A program made the translations under genes and the position numbers. Below the pieces are notes generated by a model. The model did not search any database. It saw nothing but the letters and a program-made list of their open reading frames with translations, and was not told where the DNA came from. A stretch of DNA of 64,000 bases from Lachnospiraceae bacterium. GTDB taxonomy: Bacteria; Bacillota; Clostridia; Lachnospirales; Lachnospiraceae. The DNA lies in contig JAGBEO010000004.1 in NCBI GenBank assembly GCA_017936885.1, positions 62,001 to 126,000 of the forward strand, in the 5' to 3' direction. Positions 62,731 to 64,000 of this stretch are shown here, piece by piece (within the stretch, counting starts at the first letter, position 1; each line of letters starts with the position of its first letter).

Positions 62731-63771
62731 ATGTTAAACAGCCAACAGCTTCTGTCTCTATGCATTATTGCAGACCTGCTTGTTATTCTGCTATTTCTGA
62801 CTCTGATCGTCGTCTCCTATTTTCATACGTGGAAAACCATGAAACATTTAAATGCGATGCTGGATGCCGCCATTAACGGCTCTTTTCAGGAAATGCATAT
62901 GGATGAATCCATGCTCTCTTCTCTGGAAAGCAAATTTGCCGCTTATCTTTCCGCACAGGAAACTGCCTCCATGCATGTGGCAGAAGAGAAAAACACGATC
63001 AAAGAGCTGATTTCCGATATTTCACACCAGACCAAAACACCGATTGCCAATATCATGCTTTACACAGAACTTCTCTCAGAGCAGGAACAGCTCATATCGC
63101 CGCAAGGCAGAGACTATCTCACAGCACTTCATACACAGACCGAAAAACTGAATTTCCTGATTTCTTCCCTGATTAAAATGTCCCGTCTGGAGACGGATGT
63201 CTTCGTACTACATCCGGTTCCCACCCCCATTTTGCCGGTGCTTGTAGAAGTAATACGGCAGCTTGCGCCGAAGGCACAGGCTAAAGGGCTGCGCATGTTT
63301 CTGCCTTTTGACAGCCCAAACACATCCGGCAATACCCACACGCACAATGTGTCCGCTTCTCTTGGCCCGGATACCATTTTTACGGCGGACACATTGTCTG
63401 ATACAGTCAACGCCTGTGCACAATCCGCTGATCTGACTGCTGTCTTTGACCCCAAATGGACACAGGAAGCACTTTTTAATCTGGTGGACAACGCCGTCAA
63501 ATATACGAAACAAGGCAGTATCACTATAGATGTTACCCTCTTTGAACTGTTCTGCCGCATCACCATAACCGATACCGGTATCGGCATTGCCGAAGAAGAA
63601 CATGCTAAAATTTTCTCCCGATTCTATCGGTCTGCACAGGTGTCGGAACAGGAGGGTGTCGGAATCGGGCTATACCTGACACGGGAAATCATCAGTCGTC
63701 AGGGCGGCTATCTCAAACTGACCTCCGCACCCGATGAAGGTTCCTCCTTTGCTGTCTATCTGCCCAGATAA
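62731..63771 (+). CDS. Sensor histidine kinase
   Basis: 346 residues, AAGGAG before ATG 62731. One N-terminal membrane helix (about residues 9-31), then H-box ISHQTKTPIANIMLY, N-box NLVDNAVKYT, DTGIGIAEEEH and GIGLYLTREII. It lacks an extracellular sensor domain, as in kinases that sense through a partner ABC transporter. The downstream ABC ATPase fits that. Confidence 0.92.
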   Translation: MLNSQQLLSLCIIADLLVILLFLTLIVVSYFHTWKTMKHLNAMLDAAINGSFQEMHMDESMLSSLESKFAAYLSAQETASMHVAEEKNTIKELISDISHQTKTPIANIMLYTELLSEQEQLISPQGRDYLTALHTQTEKLNFLISSLIKMSRLETDVFVLHPVPTPILPVLVEVIRQLAPKAQAKGLRMFLPFDSPNTSGNTHTHNVSASLGPDTIFTADTLSDTVNACAQSADLTAVFDPKWTQEALFNLVDNAVKYTKQGSITIDVTLFELFCRITITDTGIGIAEEEHAKIFSRFYRSAQVSEQEGVGIGLYLTREIISRQGGYLKLTSAPDEGSSFAVYLPR

Positions 63772-63969
63772 CAATTCTTTCAAAACTGTAAGAATTTTAC
63801 CTCTCCTACGAAAGACTCTGGAAAGATTGTTTTGCTAGAATGACTTCGTCAGAAGGAAGCGCATAGAATAAAGCCTCTTTCAAAAGCATCTCAGAAGCAA
63901 TGGATTACAATGCAGAATATTTCTGCGCAGAGTGCTTCCAAAGCGTGCGCTTCGGAACAGGAGGAAATT

Positions 63970-64000
63970 ATGACAATATTATCTACCACGGAACTAAGAA
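63970..64000 (+). CDS. ABC transporter ATPase, first codons only
   Basis: ATG 63970 follows GAGGAAA and encodes MTILSTTELR before the window ends. This start and its place after a two-component system match the ATPase of bacitracin-efflux-type (BceA-like) transporters. Too short for certainty. Confidence 0.5.
   Translation, partial: MTILSTTELR

Overview
The window looks like a chromosomal segment of a spore-forming, gut-type member of the Lachnospiraceae (Bacillota, Clostridia). The grounds are moderate G+C, strong AGGAGG ribosome binding sites, a CIRCE/HrcA heat-shock operator, a YtaF-type membrane protein, a SpoIID-like cell-wall protein, LplB/LplC-type sugar permeases, and families typical of this group (DUF5688, DUF5716/DUF5717, DUF5722). 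The assignment is by family resemblance only; there is no rRNA or complete tRNA in the window.

Left flank (1-15.9 kb): the start of a metal-exporting P1B ATPase, a TfoX C-terminal-domain protein, and a CDF metal exporter preceded by what reads as a NiCo (czcD) riboswitch. Then come purB, an Rpn-family nuclease-like gene, a NERD/HRDC-type protein, purF, and a four-gene operon of little-studied proteins: DUF5717 giant solenoid, degenerate Hsp70-like DUF5716, TPR-like protein and membrane coiled-coil protein.

Integrated element (16,599-33,653, about 17.05 kb): it sits inside a gene for a SpoIID-like, peptidoglycan-binding protein. The only shared bases that restore that gene in frame are a 2-bp GT core, as expected for the large serine integrase encoded at the right end. 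The same arithmetic shows that the integrase reading frame itself crosses the attachment site. In the integrated form its last residues are host DNA; in the excised circle it would gain a different 46-residue tail. The element has no recognisable conjugation or virion genes. It carries a second short serine recombinase, two XRE repressors with clear operators, an SH3-like secreted protein, tandem winged-helix-like paralogs, a SprT-like metalloprotein, a JAMM/RadC-like protein with an overlapping small partner gene, a DUF5688 protein, and a DUF927 ATPase overlapping a D12-class adenine methylase.

Right flank (34-64 kb): an arabinogalactan/oligosaccharide locus (ABC transporter, GH53 galactanase, AraC regulator with an apparent frameshift, GH51 arabinofuranosidase lipoprotein), several lipoprotein or secreted genes, an alpha/beta-hydrolase remnant, a nucleotidyltransferase-like gene, htpG with CIRCE, a parvulin foldase, a PHP phosphoesterase, ilvE, a sensorless hybrid histidine kinase, a beta-CASP hydrolase-thyA-folA operon, a YtaF-like protein convergent with a Ca2+-type ATPase, and a two-component system followed by the first codons of an ABC transporter ATPase.
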